Source: Marasmius tenuissimus (Eukaryota; Basidiomycota; Agaricomycetes; Agaricales; Marasmiaceae). Taken from it: DNA of 64,000 nucleotides. Within the stretch, counting starts at the first letter, position 1, and the number at the start of each line of letters is the position of its first letter. This document shows, piece by piece, positions 23,213-35,663 of the stretch. The notes under the pieces are model-generated. The model did not search any database and was not told the DNA's origin. It worked only from the letters and a program-made list of their open reading frames with translations. Location of the stretch: contig JAQOTA010000052.1 of assembly GCA_029532415.1 (NCBI GenBank), positions 868,001 through 932,000 on the forward strand, written 5' to 3'. The translations under genes and the position numbers were made by a program.

Positions 23213-25768
23213 TCACTGTCTAGAATTATCAGAATAACGCGCCCAAGTGCCCTGCTGCTTCAAACCCGCAGCAAAGCTCGAGAGTGCTGACAGAGAGAAC
23301 CGTCTAGTCTCCTTAATGGGGGTCGTTGGGCCAGACGCAGGCTGTACCGAAGAGCGTCGCTCATCAGCCGGTAATGGCGACGAACTGCGATTTACATGGC
23401 CCGAAGGTGTTTGCCTTCCTGATTGGTTCGAATTTTCCAGTCCGGGGGGAGGGGGGATCAAGGACTGTCGTGCAGAAGGGAGAACAACGTGACTTGCACT
23501 ATAGCCCCGATGAAGTCCAGCAGTCTGACCTGGTCTATACAGGCTAGAGTGAGAGGGCACCATGACGAGATCAGAAACCGGTCTGGAGCTTCGCTGTGAC
23601 CTAGGACTAGGCTTGGTGCTGCTAGATGGCGACCCAGTGAAGCTCGGAAGAGCAGAGATCGAGAATGGACGTTTCGCTTTGATCTCCTCGACAGTCTTCG
23701 GCCGCGCATGTTCTGCAAGCTGATCCTGGAACTCGAACTGAGGTGAAGTGCTTCCTTCTGCTAGATTTGGGATATTACTTGCATCCGCCGGTTCCTCCGA
23801 AATCGCTTGGTTGTCTTGCCCGCCAGGTAGGTTGTATTGGGAAGGAGAAGTCGAGGTCGGGTCATCGACGGTGGGAGTGTACGTCTCCGGCGTCAAACTG
23901 GGTCTCCGCCTTCGAGTGCGCTACAAAGACAGTCAATTCGGCTATCCTGACTCGTCTCAATCCGTAGACCTACATTAGCTAGTACCCCAGCGAGTTCCTC
24001 TCCGCCGACTTCTCGTTCGAGACGAGGAAGGAGTTGAGATCCAGTGGATTGGTTTGCGCTGATATCAACGACGTCCTGACTGTGTTGAACCAAAACAGAC
24101 CGTATAGGTGCGGATTGATTGCGGGGTTTGGCTTGACCTTGACCCAAGAAGAACCTCCTGAACCTGGACCCCAGCTTCTTTACCCGCCTAAGGATGCCAT
24201 TACGGGGACGAGGGTCTTCGGCGAAGGTGACAGAGCGCCTGGATCTGTTCGGATTGGCGGGACCCTCGGGTAACGAGTGACTGACGGAAATATCTGGGAT
24301 GATGCTGGCGGCGGAGACGTTTGAAGGGGAAACGAGGGGACGTATGAACGCGTCATTGCTACCCCAAGAGGACATGACTACTGCATGTGCATACTCAGTC
24401 GCGCTGAATGATTCCCTTCCTTGTGCCACAGAAGTCGTGATGGGTCCCGGTGACGAGGTAGAGGGAGGTAAGCGAATAACATGGGTTCTCGAGGGACTCT
24501 CCTCCAGATCGGTTCCCGAGAATAGGGAAGGCGATGTCGTAGATGTAGGAGATCCAATGAGATCGGAAATTTGGGAGACTGGGGTCAGTGAGAGACTTGC
24601 AGACGTATCAAAGTTAGACTGATTCATAGAAGAGAAGGAGGGCTGTCTCTCAAAAGGTACAGGAAGGTTGAGACTGAGGCTATCATCGTTAAGGGACCCG
24701 GGAAGCGAAAGAGTCGTCAGCATGACCTGAGGAGGCAGAGGGAGTTCGTCTACAGAGGGAGATGTCACAGAGACCGTCAAAACTTCACGACGACCATGAT
24801 CGTGCACAGATATAGGTGACGGGCTGGGGGAGGGAGTTGGTGAAGGAGTGCCGATGCGAAGACAACCAGAATTGTCGTGAGTACTGTCGTCGCCTGAAGA
24901 CTTCCATGAGCTATTGTAATCGTATGGGTCGATCATGTCAACTCGAGTGCGTCGCGGCCTCGTAGATGAAGTGGGAGAAGTGAATACGATCGGTGACAAG
25001 GAAAGCTGGAAGCTCGCGTTCGAACCTGGAGAACCCGTAAAATGAGAATGTGGAGATGAGGCCGGTGGCGTCAGAACAGCCGTTGGAAGTCTAATAGAGC
25101 GCGGCGCTGGCGTGCGAGGAGCCATATCCTCTGCATGAGGGAAGATCTGCGGTACAGTCTTTGCCGGGGATTCATCACAGTCCCTTGGCGGAAGGGGTTG
25201 ATGTATGCGCTCGTGTAAGGGTTTCGTGTCGCTCTCGAGTGAATTTTCGGGCGTAAGAATCTCTGGTTTGCTTATTGTGGTTGCCAAAGAAGCAACAGTG
25301 GTCGAGGACGAAGTTACTGACGGGACCTAGATGTTCTATTAGACCGGGTTATCAGACGACGCGCTCAGGACATACTGTGAGAGCAGAGTTGCTCTGTACA
25401 GAATTGAGATGTCAATAGACCCAGCCATTTGCCAATCGACACGAAGAAGAAAAACTCACTGGAGTGAATTGAGTCAGGTTCGAATCATCCGAAGGAACAC
25501 CAAAGCTGGAGGAACTTGGCCCGAAGCCGACGCGTGAGGGAGATGGTTCAGGTAGAGCGGTATTTTCTCTCTGTGCAGACCCTTGAATTGGGATAGGGAT
25601 TCTATGCTGATGCATGGCGCGTTCTTGTGACTGCAAAGGATGAGTACGGGTATTCTTGTGCACTGGAGTTATTGGCCAAGCGCCTGGAAGAACTTGGTCG
25701 TCCTTGTCGTCGTTGAGGTCTGTTGTTTCCTGATCGTGGCAATGAGAAGTCAGTCGCTGCGTCGACAT
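23213..25768 (-). CDS. Disordered Ser/Pro-rich fungal protein of unknown function
   Basis: Four exons (25768-25460, 25393-25376, 25326-23974, 23920-23213) give about 795 aa. I do not recognise the family. Nearly all of it is Ser/Thr/Pro-rich with many SP/TP sites (for example GTPSPTPSPSPSPIS), likely phosphorylated. A basic patch (ILRRVKKLGSRFRRFFLG, about residues 490-507) could bind acidic lipid or nucleic acid. The last exon opens with RTRRRRPSLTPETYTP and contains two FSxSAL repeats (RPFSISALPSF and RRFSLSALSSF). The second exon is 18 nt. The donor before the last exon is either 23973 or 23985, and both keep the frame. It is convergent with ELP5. Confidence 0.6.
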
Positions 25769-25993
25769 CGTCTAAGGGGGAGTAAAATAGGGAAAAAGAA
25801 TGACAGGTCGTGGTCGCAGTGAGAGGAAGCGAACGCGACTGTCAGGCGCTTACCCAACTAGAGAACCCCCGCAATCATTTTAGCTTCCGAAATCGAGCAC
25901 ATCGTACAACAACATCTATAATTTATTAACTCCTTCCTAATCCATTAGTTATGCCATAAGGTTTGTACAATGGACCCAATGAAAGCTCGTAGA

Positions 25994-27556
<1,563 letters not shown>

Positions 27557-27805
27557 TTTTGTAGGTCTATTTGGGGTCTATGAGGGGAAGCGGCTATAAG
27601 CCTTTGGAGCTTTTATAGTGTAATTGCCTGAGGGGTCCAGAATAACCTTCCAGCCCCGGGTTGTTCCGCCTGTAATTTGCTGCCCACCAAAGCGATCAGT
27701 AGATAAAAAACCAAGATAAGATAACTTTTCTTGACTCGGGCGACGGACTCCGAGTCAACCTCCATTCTGCGCTCTCTCTCTCTTTCTCAGTTATCGACTA
27801 CCATC

Positions 27806-29836
27806 ATGGCTGACACTAATCCTCCCCCAGCTGAGCAACAGCGAGTATTTTTATTTCTCGAGGTACTGTCGATCTAACTCAGCATCTCTTCATTCAGGAA
27901 TGCCTCGGATGAACAAACCGGCCCATCCAAAAGTGAGCTCAAGAAGCGCGCTAAAGCTGCTGAGAAAGAGAAGAAAGCAGCAGAGAAGGCAGCTAAACAA
28001 GCGGAACTGGCAGCACAACAGGCAGCATCAGAAGTGGTAAGCATATCTACCCTCCGATCGCGGATGATCTGAATTTTTTTTCCTGCAGGATTTCGCCACG
28101 GATTTCTATGGTGCTCTTCCTCTTCACCAATCGCAATCTCGTCCTGGGAAGCCACGCGCTCAGATTGCTGGTTTTTCATCTCGCGATGGAGAGACTGTCC
28201 TCTTCCGAGCACGAGTTCACAACTCCCGTGCTCAAGGAAACAAGATGGTCTTCTTGAACCTCCGTCAGCGAACCGACTCCGTGCAAGCTCTGGTAATCGT
28301 TACTCCGGAAAAGATATCCAAACAGATGGTTAAATGGACTGCCTCTCTCGCGGATGAGAGCATTGTGCTGGTGGAAGGTGTCGTGAAAAAGACTCCAGAG
28401 CCCATCAAGAGTGCTAGTGTTAGTGATGTCGAAGTCCATGTATCCCAGGTACGCGGAACCCGTTTACTTCACCCTCGGCCGGGAGTCTAATAATACGACC
28501 CTTCAGATTCATCTCATTTCTGGTGTTGATGCACGACTTCCCTTCACTGTCGACGACGCGAATCGTCCAGAAGCTGAAATCGACGCCGAGGGTGCTCAAT
28601 TCAATAGGGTTCTTCTCGATACACGACTCAACAACCGAATCGTCGACCTCCGCGTGCGTTCTTGAGATTGAGATTAGCTTTGAGAGCCCCACTGAAAGGT
28701 CTATGACAGACACAAACCAACCAGGCAATCTTCAAGGTTCAGTCGGCCATTGGAGATCTCTTCCGAAACTACCTTTCCTCTCAAGGGTTCATCGAAATAC
28801 ATTCTCCCAAACTTCAAGGCGCTGCCACCGAGTCTGGAGCGTCCGTGTTCAAAGTTAGCTACTTCAAGGGTGAGTGTGATCTAACGCTTACCTCCCTCCT
28901 TGTTTCACTCTATCTCATGACGCGTTCAGGCAATGCATTCCTGGCCCAGTCTCCTCAGCTTGCAAAACAGATGGCTATTGCAGCTGATTTCGAACGAGTT
29001 TACGAAGTCGGCCCCGTTTTCCGTGCAGAAGATTCCAACACTCACCGTCATCTCACCGAGTTCATGGGACTCGATCTGGAGATGTCGATTGAGGAGCACT
29101 ACCACGAAGTGATGGAGCTTTTGGACGGCCTCTTCATCAGCATCTTCCGCGGACTGAAAGAGAAATACAAGAATGAAATCGATGTCATTGGGAAGCAGTT
29201 CCCAGCGGATGAATTCAAATGGAGAGAGGGGCCCGAAGGCACCCTCAAGCTCACCTTCAAACAGGCCACCGACCTCCTTGTAGAAGACGGTGTTCCCAGA
29301 GAGGATTTGGACGACATCAAGTCAGTCAGCTAGCTCTCTTCCACCCCTTTCCTTCTGACACGATGACCGCAGCACAGAGAATGAGAAGAGGCTCGGGAGA
29401 ATCGTAAAAGCGAAATACGACACGGACTATTTCATTATTGACAAGTTTCCAATGGAGCTTCGTCCATTCTATACCATGCCTGACCCGGAGGATCCTGTGA
29501 GAAACCTACTCTGATCACGCTGTCTGTCAAGGGAGTTTACTGATCCGTTCTTCCTGCCAGACTCTTTCCAACTCTTACGATTTCTTCATGCGGGGAGAAG
29601 AGATTCTGTCGGGGGCGCAGCGAATACACGACCCCAAGGTTCTCGCTGAGAAGATGCGGGCCAAGGGTGTCGATCCCGAGTCCATGAAAGGATACATGGA
29701 CGCGTTCAAGCTAGGATGCCCACCGCATGGTGGTGGCGGGATTGGGTTAGAGCGAGTACTGATGCTGTTCTTGAAGCTGAACAACATTCGACGCGCGTCT
29801 CTGTTCCCAAGGGACCCCAAGAGATTAGAACCATAA
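27806..29836 (+). CDS. DPS1: Aspartyl-tRNA synthetase, cytosolic
   Basis: Eight exons (27806-27840, 27898-28036, 28089-28448, 28507-28653, 28710-28869, 28930-29320, 29373-29496, 29561-29836) give 543 aa. After a Lys/Ala-rich N-terminal helix ([19 protein letters not shown]) comes the OB-fold anticodon domain ([20 protein letters not shown]). The class II catalytic domain has motif 2 [15 protein letters not shown] and motif 3 [12 protein letters not shown]. The lysine-rich extension of cytosolic eukaryotic AspRS binds tRNA. The first intron must start with GC (CAACA|GCGAGT). The GT at 27845 gives the wrong phase, while the GC site makes the spliced length divisible by three. Confidence 0.95.
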
Positions 29837-30233
29837 TTAGTAGATGCACTAGCAACGAGACTGTAAGTAAGTAATATATGTTGTAAGTCGTGACTTTTTT
29901 CTATGTGTACGTCCTTTTTTGGCTTGGCAACACTTGATCAATTTGACATTCCGGTGGAGTTTTCATTCAACTCTGCGAACTAATGGAATAACCGACCGAT
30001 CATCTGTCTTGCGCGGAGGTGGCTCACCAAATTCCGGCCTCACAATCAAAATAGAAAAGGGAGGTGGTAATCCCGGTATCCACTTCTATTTTCCTTTCTT
30101 CCCGTCCCTCCAACACTCCTTGCCAGTCCTGACCATTCCACTCCTTTGTCCTCCTGGTCTCTCTTTCATCCTCTAACACAGACTTTTCTGTTGCAATTTA
30201 TCCCTTGAGCGTGTACCCTGGCTCAGAAGCATC
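29837..30233. other. Intergenic region, no gene seen
   Basis: This is the AspRS 3' UTR followed by the presumed promoter of the small membrane protein gene. A pyrimidine-rich tract (TTTTCCTTTCTTCCCGTCCC) near 30089-30108 and CTCCTTTGTCCTCC before 30150 look like a transcription start environment. Confidence 0.4.
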
Positions 30234-30806
30234 ATGGATGCAAACAAGGTTGTTCCCAGCGAGACCGGAGGCACCATGAACGACGACGCTACAAACACAG
30301 TTGGGAAGAGGCTCATTGGGGTCTTCATCGTTGTCGGCCTCACAGTCATTGGCCTCCTGCTCTGGATTAGAATAGGGAAGTGGCCCCGTCGAAAGCTCAG
30401 AAAACTGGGCTGTACATGTCTGCCCGAGCCTCGGAGCAGTAAAAGAAAACTGGCGGAGGAGGCTATAGGAGGTGGTCCGGGGGTTGCTGAGCGACCGGGA
30501 TCTGATGGTCACGCGTCGAACAGACTCGGCTCGAACAGAGAAACCATCCAAACACCAGATCGATATAGACCCGAAATCAGATCCCCAGAGCAACAAAACA
30601 CACTAAAGACCGCTGAAGCGGGAAGCAAAGAGTTGTCGAGCCCGAGTTTTACATATATCGCCAAATGGCCAAGTCATGGTCGACGGCAGAGCGAAATAGA
30701 CGAGGAGAATGCGTTGAAGGTGCGTACCCCACAGTAATGCTCGGGAAGGACTCCAATTAACCTCTCCCTCCGACTCCAGTCGCCTGGTCAGTACTCGAAA
30801 GTGTGA
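30234..30806 (+). CDS. Small single-pass membrane protein, unknown
   Basis: Two exons (30234-30719, 30780-30806) encode 170 aa. I do not recognise the family. A hydrophilic N-terminus of about 28 residues precedes one hydrophobic segment (LIGVFIVVGLTVIGLLLWI, about 29-47). A basic stop-transfer run RIGKWPRRKLRKLGC follows, so N-out/C-in is likely. The last exon adds only eight residues (SPGQYSKV). The C-terminal half is polar with likely phosphosites. The donor GTGCGT and acceptor CTCCAG are good, and reading through the donor would add just RTPQ, so both forms could exist. Confidence 0.6.
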
Positions 30807-31153
30807 GATTCGGAAGCAGTAGATGACACACGACGATCCGAAGATACCCTGCTTTCGATGCATCCTGTATTGTATATGTACACTATTAAATTTACCCTCA
30901 GTCCAAGCACTCTCGACGGGGTTCGGGATAGATTGTCCGATAATTCGTTAAGGATACACGGCCGAGGTGTGAGGCCTTGAGGTTCTGAGTCCCACCTGAA
31001 GAGGAAGAAATATGAATAAATCGTTTATTAGAACACACTGGAGAGTGGAGAGATAGGACTGCAAGGTACTGCGACGGGTAAATACAACATCTAACATAAA
31101 TGCGAGAACAACGAGGGATAGCAATGATTCACGAACCGTACACAACAAAGATC
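30807..31153. other. Convergent intergenic region, no gene seen
   Basis: This stretch lies between the stops of the small membrane protein gene (+) and the SSH4 gene (-). It holds only short, unsupported open frames and A/T-rich candidate poly(A) stretches. Confidence 0.4.
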
Positions 31154-32968
31154 CTACCGCCGTCGACTTCTCCGGCCACTGGAACGCGAGACATTGGATT
31201 GTCCAATCACGTTCGGTGGGATAGATCCACCCTCCAAAGCTGCAGCAATGACTTCAGCTGGAAGATCTATCTGGACTCCCTCCGCATAAGTCAACGCGTC
31301 CAAAGGAGAATAGGCAGGAGGATCCCGTCTCGATAGCGACGTATTAGACAAGGTGTCATTATCCACCACAGTGCGCTGACTCGCACTGCTCCCCGTTCTG
31401 CGATGATCCGACCGCGGCAGAGCCTGCAGGTGGATGTCGCGGGGATTAGGTGTGGGAGGCTCTGGAGTCAAGGGTGACTCTGGAGGCGGATGCACATGTA
31501 CTGTGGTATCTGGGCCTAAGGCGTTTAGCGATGTAGCCAAATGAGTGAGAGAGCGACGGAGACGCCGAGGCGTCGAAAATGGGTTGTTCGCACCTGTGTC
31601 CACAGGGGAATGCGATCTCGAAGAGGAAGAAGAGGAAGAAGAGACACTTTCTGTGCCATCATTGCCAGGAGAGGGCGGAATATTAGCGTTCGGCGGCGCA
31701 TGGAAGGGAGCATCGGTGGGAGACAGATATCTGGGCGAAGTACTGGATTCAGTGCTCGGTTCTTCGTCAATGGGAGTGATGGGAGGTGGGGGTGTCATTT
31801 GTGACGAGCGTAGTGGTGAGGATACAAGGACTTCCCCAGTTGGTGTTCTCGCCGCACGTCGCGAGCGATGTGACCTTCGAGACGGCGTTGGCGAGGAAGC
31901 GCCCGGTGTGCCATGGGGAGTGCCCTCTGCACTATGACGCACGCGTCCACCGACATCCAAGAGGATACTCCCCCGTTCACTGCCATATGCTGGAGGGGGG
32001 GCTAGAGTTCCCACACTCGGTGCTAATCCCCATTTCTTGACATTGGCTTCGACGAATACGAAACCAGCCTGACCGAGATTAACATGGACGCTACATGGAC
32101 CGTCTGCGCCAATGGTTGGGAACAGATTCCATCTGTTGAGGCCCGTGAAGGCGTCGTCCAACTTTCGACCATTCCGTGTGAAGAATACTGTGCCTGAGCG
32201 GGGGCGATATCCAACACCCAAGACGTCACCCTCTTTCAGTGAAGAACCAAAGGTGGACGCCGTAAAGGGATAATTGTGGGATTTATCGCCATTAGAATGA
32301 TATGCAATGGAGTATCGGCTGAGTCCAGGAAGTCTAAACGGTGGGTATGGTTTTGTCGAGAGCCCGATAGCGACGTTTGTGGTCTCAGGGAGATCAAACA
32401 TCTTAACCTCCCAGTAATAGACCTCGTTCAGCTTTGGTAACGGGAGATTTGACTGCACGCATGATGATGATGCGGGGTCGGGAAGGAAGGTGATCTCTGT
32501 TCTCGCATGAACGAGTAGGGAGTTGACAGTATCAAAGTCGGGCTCGAATGACCAGGCTGATACGCCTTTCTCTTGTATTGATAAGAATTGAGAGAGCGTG
32601 ATGTCTGTTGGAAGAGAATTGGGCAGATATTGAAGCTGAAAGTCTGGTTGACAGGGAGTGTCAGCCCCAACGATGACAGAAGAAACGACAAAAGATGCAC
32701 CTTTTGCTCGCAGATACTCTCTACGAATATTCTCTGGCGCTGCTTCTAGCCACCGAGCTTCAATTGCCTCGAAGCCGCCCTCGCTTTCAATGAGCTCCTC
32801 CCTGGCCATATCCACAGGGCCGTCATTGTCACGGAGTGAGATACCACGTCGCCTGCGGATGAGGATAATGCAGAGCAGAAAGAGCAGAAGAATAAAAACA
32901 AAAGTAGTGAGAACGACGAGCAAAGGAAGGAGAATTATCCATGCGTCGTTTGGGTCGTATTCTGGCAT
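31154..32968 (-). CDS. SSH4: Ssh4/Ear1-type SPRY-domain ubiquitin-ligase adaptor
   Basis: This is a single exon, 604 aa, rare in this window. One N-terminal membrane segment (IILLPLLVVLTTFVFILLLF, about residues 10-35) is followed by a basic stop. The SPRY domain lies at about 150-285 (VYYWEVKMFDLPETTNVAIG, GDVLGVGYRPRSGTVFFTRNG). PPxY motifs occur just after it (PPPAYG) and near the C-terminus (DPPAYS). In yeast, Ssh4 and Ear1 use these motifs to bring the Rsp5 ligase to cargo on endosomes and vacuoles. The open frame extends upstream to 33115 but without an ATG, so ATG 32968 (MPEYDPNDAW) is the start. It sits 133 bp from the divergent SNF4 start. Confidence 0.88.
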   Translation of the reverse strand: MPEYDPNDAWIILLPLLVVLTTFVFILLLFLLCIILIRRRRGISLRDNDGPVDMAREELIESEGGFEAIEARWLEAAPENIRREYLRAKGASFVVSSVIVGADTPCQPDFQLQYLPNSLPTDITLSQFLSIQEKGVSAWSFEPDFDTVNSLLVHARTEITFLPDPASSSCVQSNLPLPKLNEVYYWEVKMFDLPETTNVAIGLSTKPYPPFRLPGLSRYSIAYHSNGDKSHNYPFTASTFGSSLKEGDVLGVGYRPRSGTVFFTRNGRKLDDAFTGLNRWNLFPTIGADGPCSVHVNLGQAGFVFVEANVKKWGLAPSVGTLAPPPAYGSERGSILLDVGGRVRHSAEGTPHGTPGASSPTPSRRSHRSRRAARTPTGEVLVSSPLRSSQMTPPPPITPIDEEPSTESSTSPRYLSPTDAPFHAPPNANIPPSPGNDGTESVSSSSSSSSRSHSPVDTGANNPFSTPRRLRRSLTHLATSLNALGPDTTVHVHPPPESPLTPEPPTPNPRDIHLQALPRSDHRRTGSSASQRTVVDNDTLSNTSLSRRDPPAYSPLDALTYAEGVQIDLPAEVIAAALEGGSIPPNVIGQSNVSRSSGRRSRRR

Positions 32969-33101
32969 GATGGAGGTTGGGGAACGAGTGCCTTGCCCGT
33001 GAGTCGGTGATGATGGAAACTTGAACGCCCGGCTGTGGCGGCTGTGCTTGCCGTTTAGCCCGCAGTCCCTTTCTTCTCTACCACGACTATCAGCGGTATC
33101 G

Positions 33102-34540
33102 ATGTCCAGCCTCAATCCACCATCACCATCAATACTTAGACGGAAACCATCAAGTAGACGCCGTGCAGGATCTCATTTACCCCCTCCGCAAGAGACACAC
33201 GAGGTCAAAATCTGTGACCCTTTGGATCCACAAAATCACTCATTCACTCATCGTACAGAACGCCCTATCTGCCATCCGATATTTCTTGAAATCTAGGACC
33301 TGTTACGATGCATTTCCAATCTCTTTTCGTATAATCGTTCTCGACACCAAGCTCAATGTAAAAAAGGCCCTGCAATGTTTACTCCTCAACAGTTCGTCTG
33401 TTCAACGTTCCTCTCACCACCCCTTTCCGACGCAACACTTTTTCAGCCGTTGTATCTGCACCCTTGTGGAACAGTGAAAAATCGGAATTCGCAGGGATGC
33501 TCACTGTCCTTGATCTCATACACCTCATACAATACTACTACCGCACCGCGTCCTACGATTTCGCAGCCACGGATGTCGAAACTTTGCGCCTGGAGGCTTT
33601 GAGAGGTGCGTGTTCAAATACTTTTCTCGCCTTGATTCACTAAGAGCTGACCCGGCTCTTAGGCATTGAAAAGGAGCTTGGCGTCGAACCGCCGCCGCTT
33701 CTCCGCCAGCATCCCATGAGCTCACTCTACGACGCCGCTCAGGTGCTCATTCAAACGCACGCAGGTCGCCTTCCTCTCTTGGATAACGATACGGAAACAG
33801 GTCATGAAACGATCGTGTCCACTCTCACGCAGTATCGATTGCTCAAGTTCATATCTATCAACGTAAGCCATAGTGTCACGCAGTAGGCTTCTACGGCTCA
33901 CCGATTTGCAATCAGTGTAACAAGGAAATCCAGCATCTGCATCTCCCGCTTCGCAAGCTCGGTATTGGTACCTATGTCGCCAACCCACTACATCTAGTTC
34001 CGGAAGGCCAAAATCCTTATCATCCTATTGCGACCGCGAATTTGAACACAGCTGTATTTGACGTGGTACACATGTTCTCAGAACGATCTATCTCAGCAGT
34101 GCCAATTATAGACGAGGATGGAATTGTCGTGAACCTCTACGAGACTGTGGACGTGATGGTGGGTGTCGTACTTGTGGTCTTGTGTTCAGCATCTCACGAT
34201 ACTGTCTTGCAGACATTGGTCCGCTTGGGCGCATACCAGTCACTGGACCTCAAGATCTCTGACGCTTTGAGCCAGCGATCTCCCGATTTTGCTGGTGTCG
34301 TTATCTGCAACGCTTCGGACTCCCTAGGGACTCTCCTCCAACTCATCAAGAAACGGAGGGTCCACAGGTTGGTCGTTGTGGAAGGAGAGGTATGTGTGCA
34401 GCATTTTACTCCATTTACCTCGTTTAATCTGTCTACCCCAGGAGGAAGAGAAGAAAGGGGGGAAGAAGGGACGCCTGCTAGGCATCATTACCCTCAGCGA
34501 TGTCCTCCGCTACGTTGTCGGAGAGGACACCCGCTCCTAG
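33102..34540 (+). CDS. SNF4: SNF4-type gamma subunit of the AMPK/SNF1 complex
   Basis: Seven exons (33102-33203, 33259-33391, 33447-33605, 33663-33862, 33916-34158, 34213-34389, 34442-34540) give 370 aa. Four CBS repeats are visible. Blocks include IRYFLKSRTCYDAFP, IIVLDTKLNVKKALQCLLLN, APLWNSEKSEFAGMLTVLDL, ERSISAVPIIDEDG and LLGIITLSDVLRY. The subunit binds adenine nucleotides and tunes the SNF1 kinase that derepresses genes in low glucose. The PAS-kinase-like gene in this window belongs to the same nutrient-response network in yeast, which may be chance. The N-terminal 34 residues are basic and disordered. Confidence 0.94.
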
Positions 34541-34886
34541 ATGATATCCATATCTAATTTCTGTTGCACGATGTATCATTAGATTCTGCTCTTGCTTTCA
34601 TGGCGGATACCAACATGTACTACTTCCTTGTTGTTGTTCTCTAGTACCCACGCTCACGTCCTACACTTCATGATTTCTTACATACATACTTAGTATCCAT
34701 TGTACCGTCGTTTTGCATGAATCGAAATCCCCACCGCAGTGCTCGATGACCTTGGGGGTGATGTAAGCTAATTTGTCATGTTGGTGGTGGGCGCCAAACA
34801 GCCTTGTACTCGACGCTGACAGTCCGTTGTCCTTCTTTCGCTCTGTATCCCGCATATTAGCATTCATCCAAATACGAACCCTCAAA
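34541..34886. other. Intergenic region, no gene seen
   Basis: SNF4 3' UTR and promoter of the SPF30 homologue. No conserved coding or RNA signal is visible. Confidence 0.35.
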
Positions 34887-35663
34887 ATGGAACAAGCGGA
34901 CCTCGAAACCTACAAAGTACAATTATCTCAAGTTGATGACGCCCTTGCCGCGGATCCTGGCAATGCCGAACTCGAATCTCTCCGCAAAGAGTTGAAGGAG
35001 CTCATTGACCTTACCGAGGCAGCGCTCGCGCAAGCCGCTGCTGAAACCTCGTCAAAGGCAGAGTCCTCGCGAAAAACTGCAACGTCTACACCCACACATA
35101 GTTGGTCCGCAGGAGATGAGTGCCTCGCCAAATATTCCGGTGATGGTGGATGGTATCCTGCTCGTATCACTTTCGTCGGAGGTTCTGCAGACAAGAGGGT
35201 CTACAGTGTCGTGTTTAAAGGATACAACACAACCGAACAAGTCAGTCCGTCGGATTTGAAGCCAATACCACCCAACTATCATGCAACAGTCCCCTCGTCG
35301 TCGTCCAAGCGAAAGCTCAACAAAGAAGAGGAAGACGAGAGAGAGAGGAAAAAGAAGAAGAACGAGAAGAAGCTGGAAGTCAGGGCTGCAAAAGCAAAAG
35401 AGCAGACGGCGAAACAAGCGAGCTGGCAGAAATTCGCAAAGAAATCGGAGAAGAAAGGTGTCCATATAGCTGGTGTCGCAGGCACAAGTATCTTTAAGAC
35501 ACCGGACAACCCGTTAGGAAAAGGTGCGTTCTACTGTTGCACGGGTCTGTGTCGTTACTGACACTTGCTGTCAGTGGGAGTTACAGGAAGCGGGAAAGGA
35601 ATGACTGAAGTTATCACACAAGGCAAACATAAATTTGCGGTTACGGATGACGACAATTCTTAA
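34887..35663 (+). CDS. Tudor-domain splicing factor SPF30/SMNDC1
   Basis: Two exons (34887-35523, 35575-35663) encode 241 aa, close to the human 238. An N-terminal helix (LETYKVQLSQVDDALA) is followed by the Tudor domain at about residues 70-130 (GDECLAKYSGDGGWYPARI, VVFKGYNTTEQV). A charged Lys/Glu helix and the conserved SIFKTPDNPLGKVGV end come next. In the family the Tudor domain binds symmetric dimethyl-arginine on Sm proteins and SPF30 helps tri-snRNP join the spliceosome. In a genome region this intron-rich, it is a core factor. The stop at 35663 is followed by a possible 3' UTR intron. Confidence 0.85.

Noticed and set aside
32969..33115. Upstream extension of the SSH4 open frame
   Set aside because: The extension begins with TTG, has no ATG and would run into the SNF4 start. 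The ATG at 32968 fits the Ssh4/Ear1 N-terminus directly before the TM segment.
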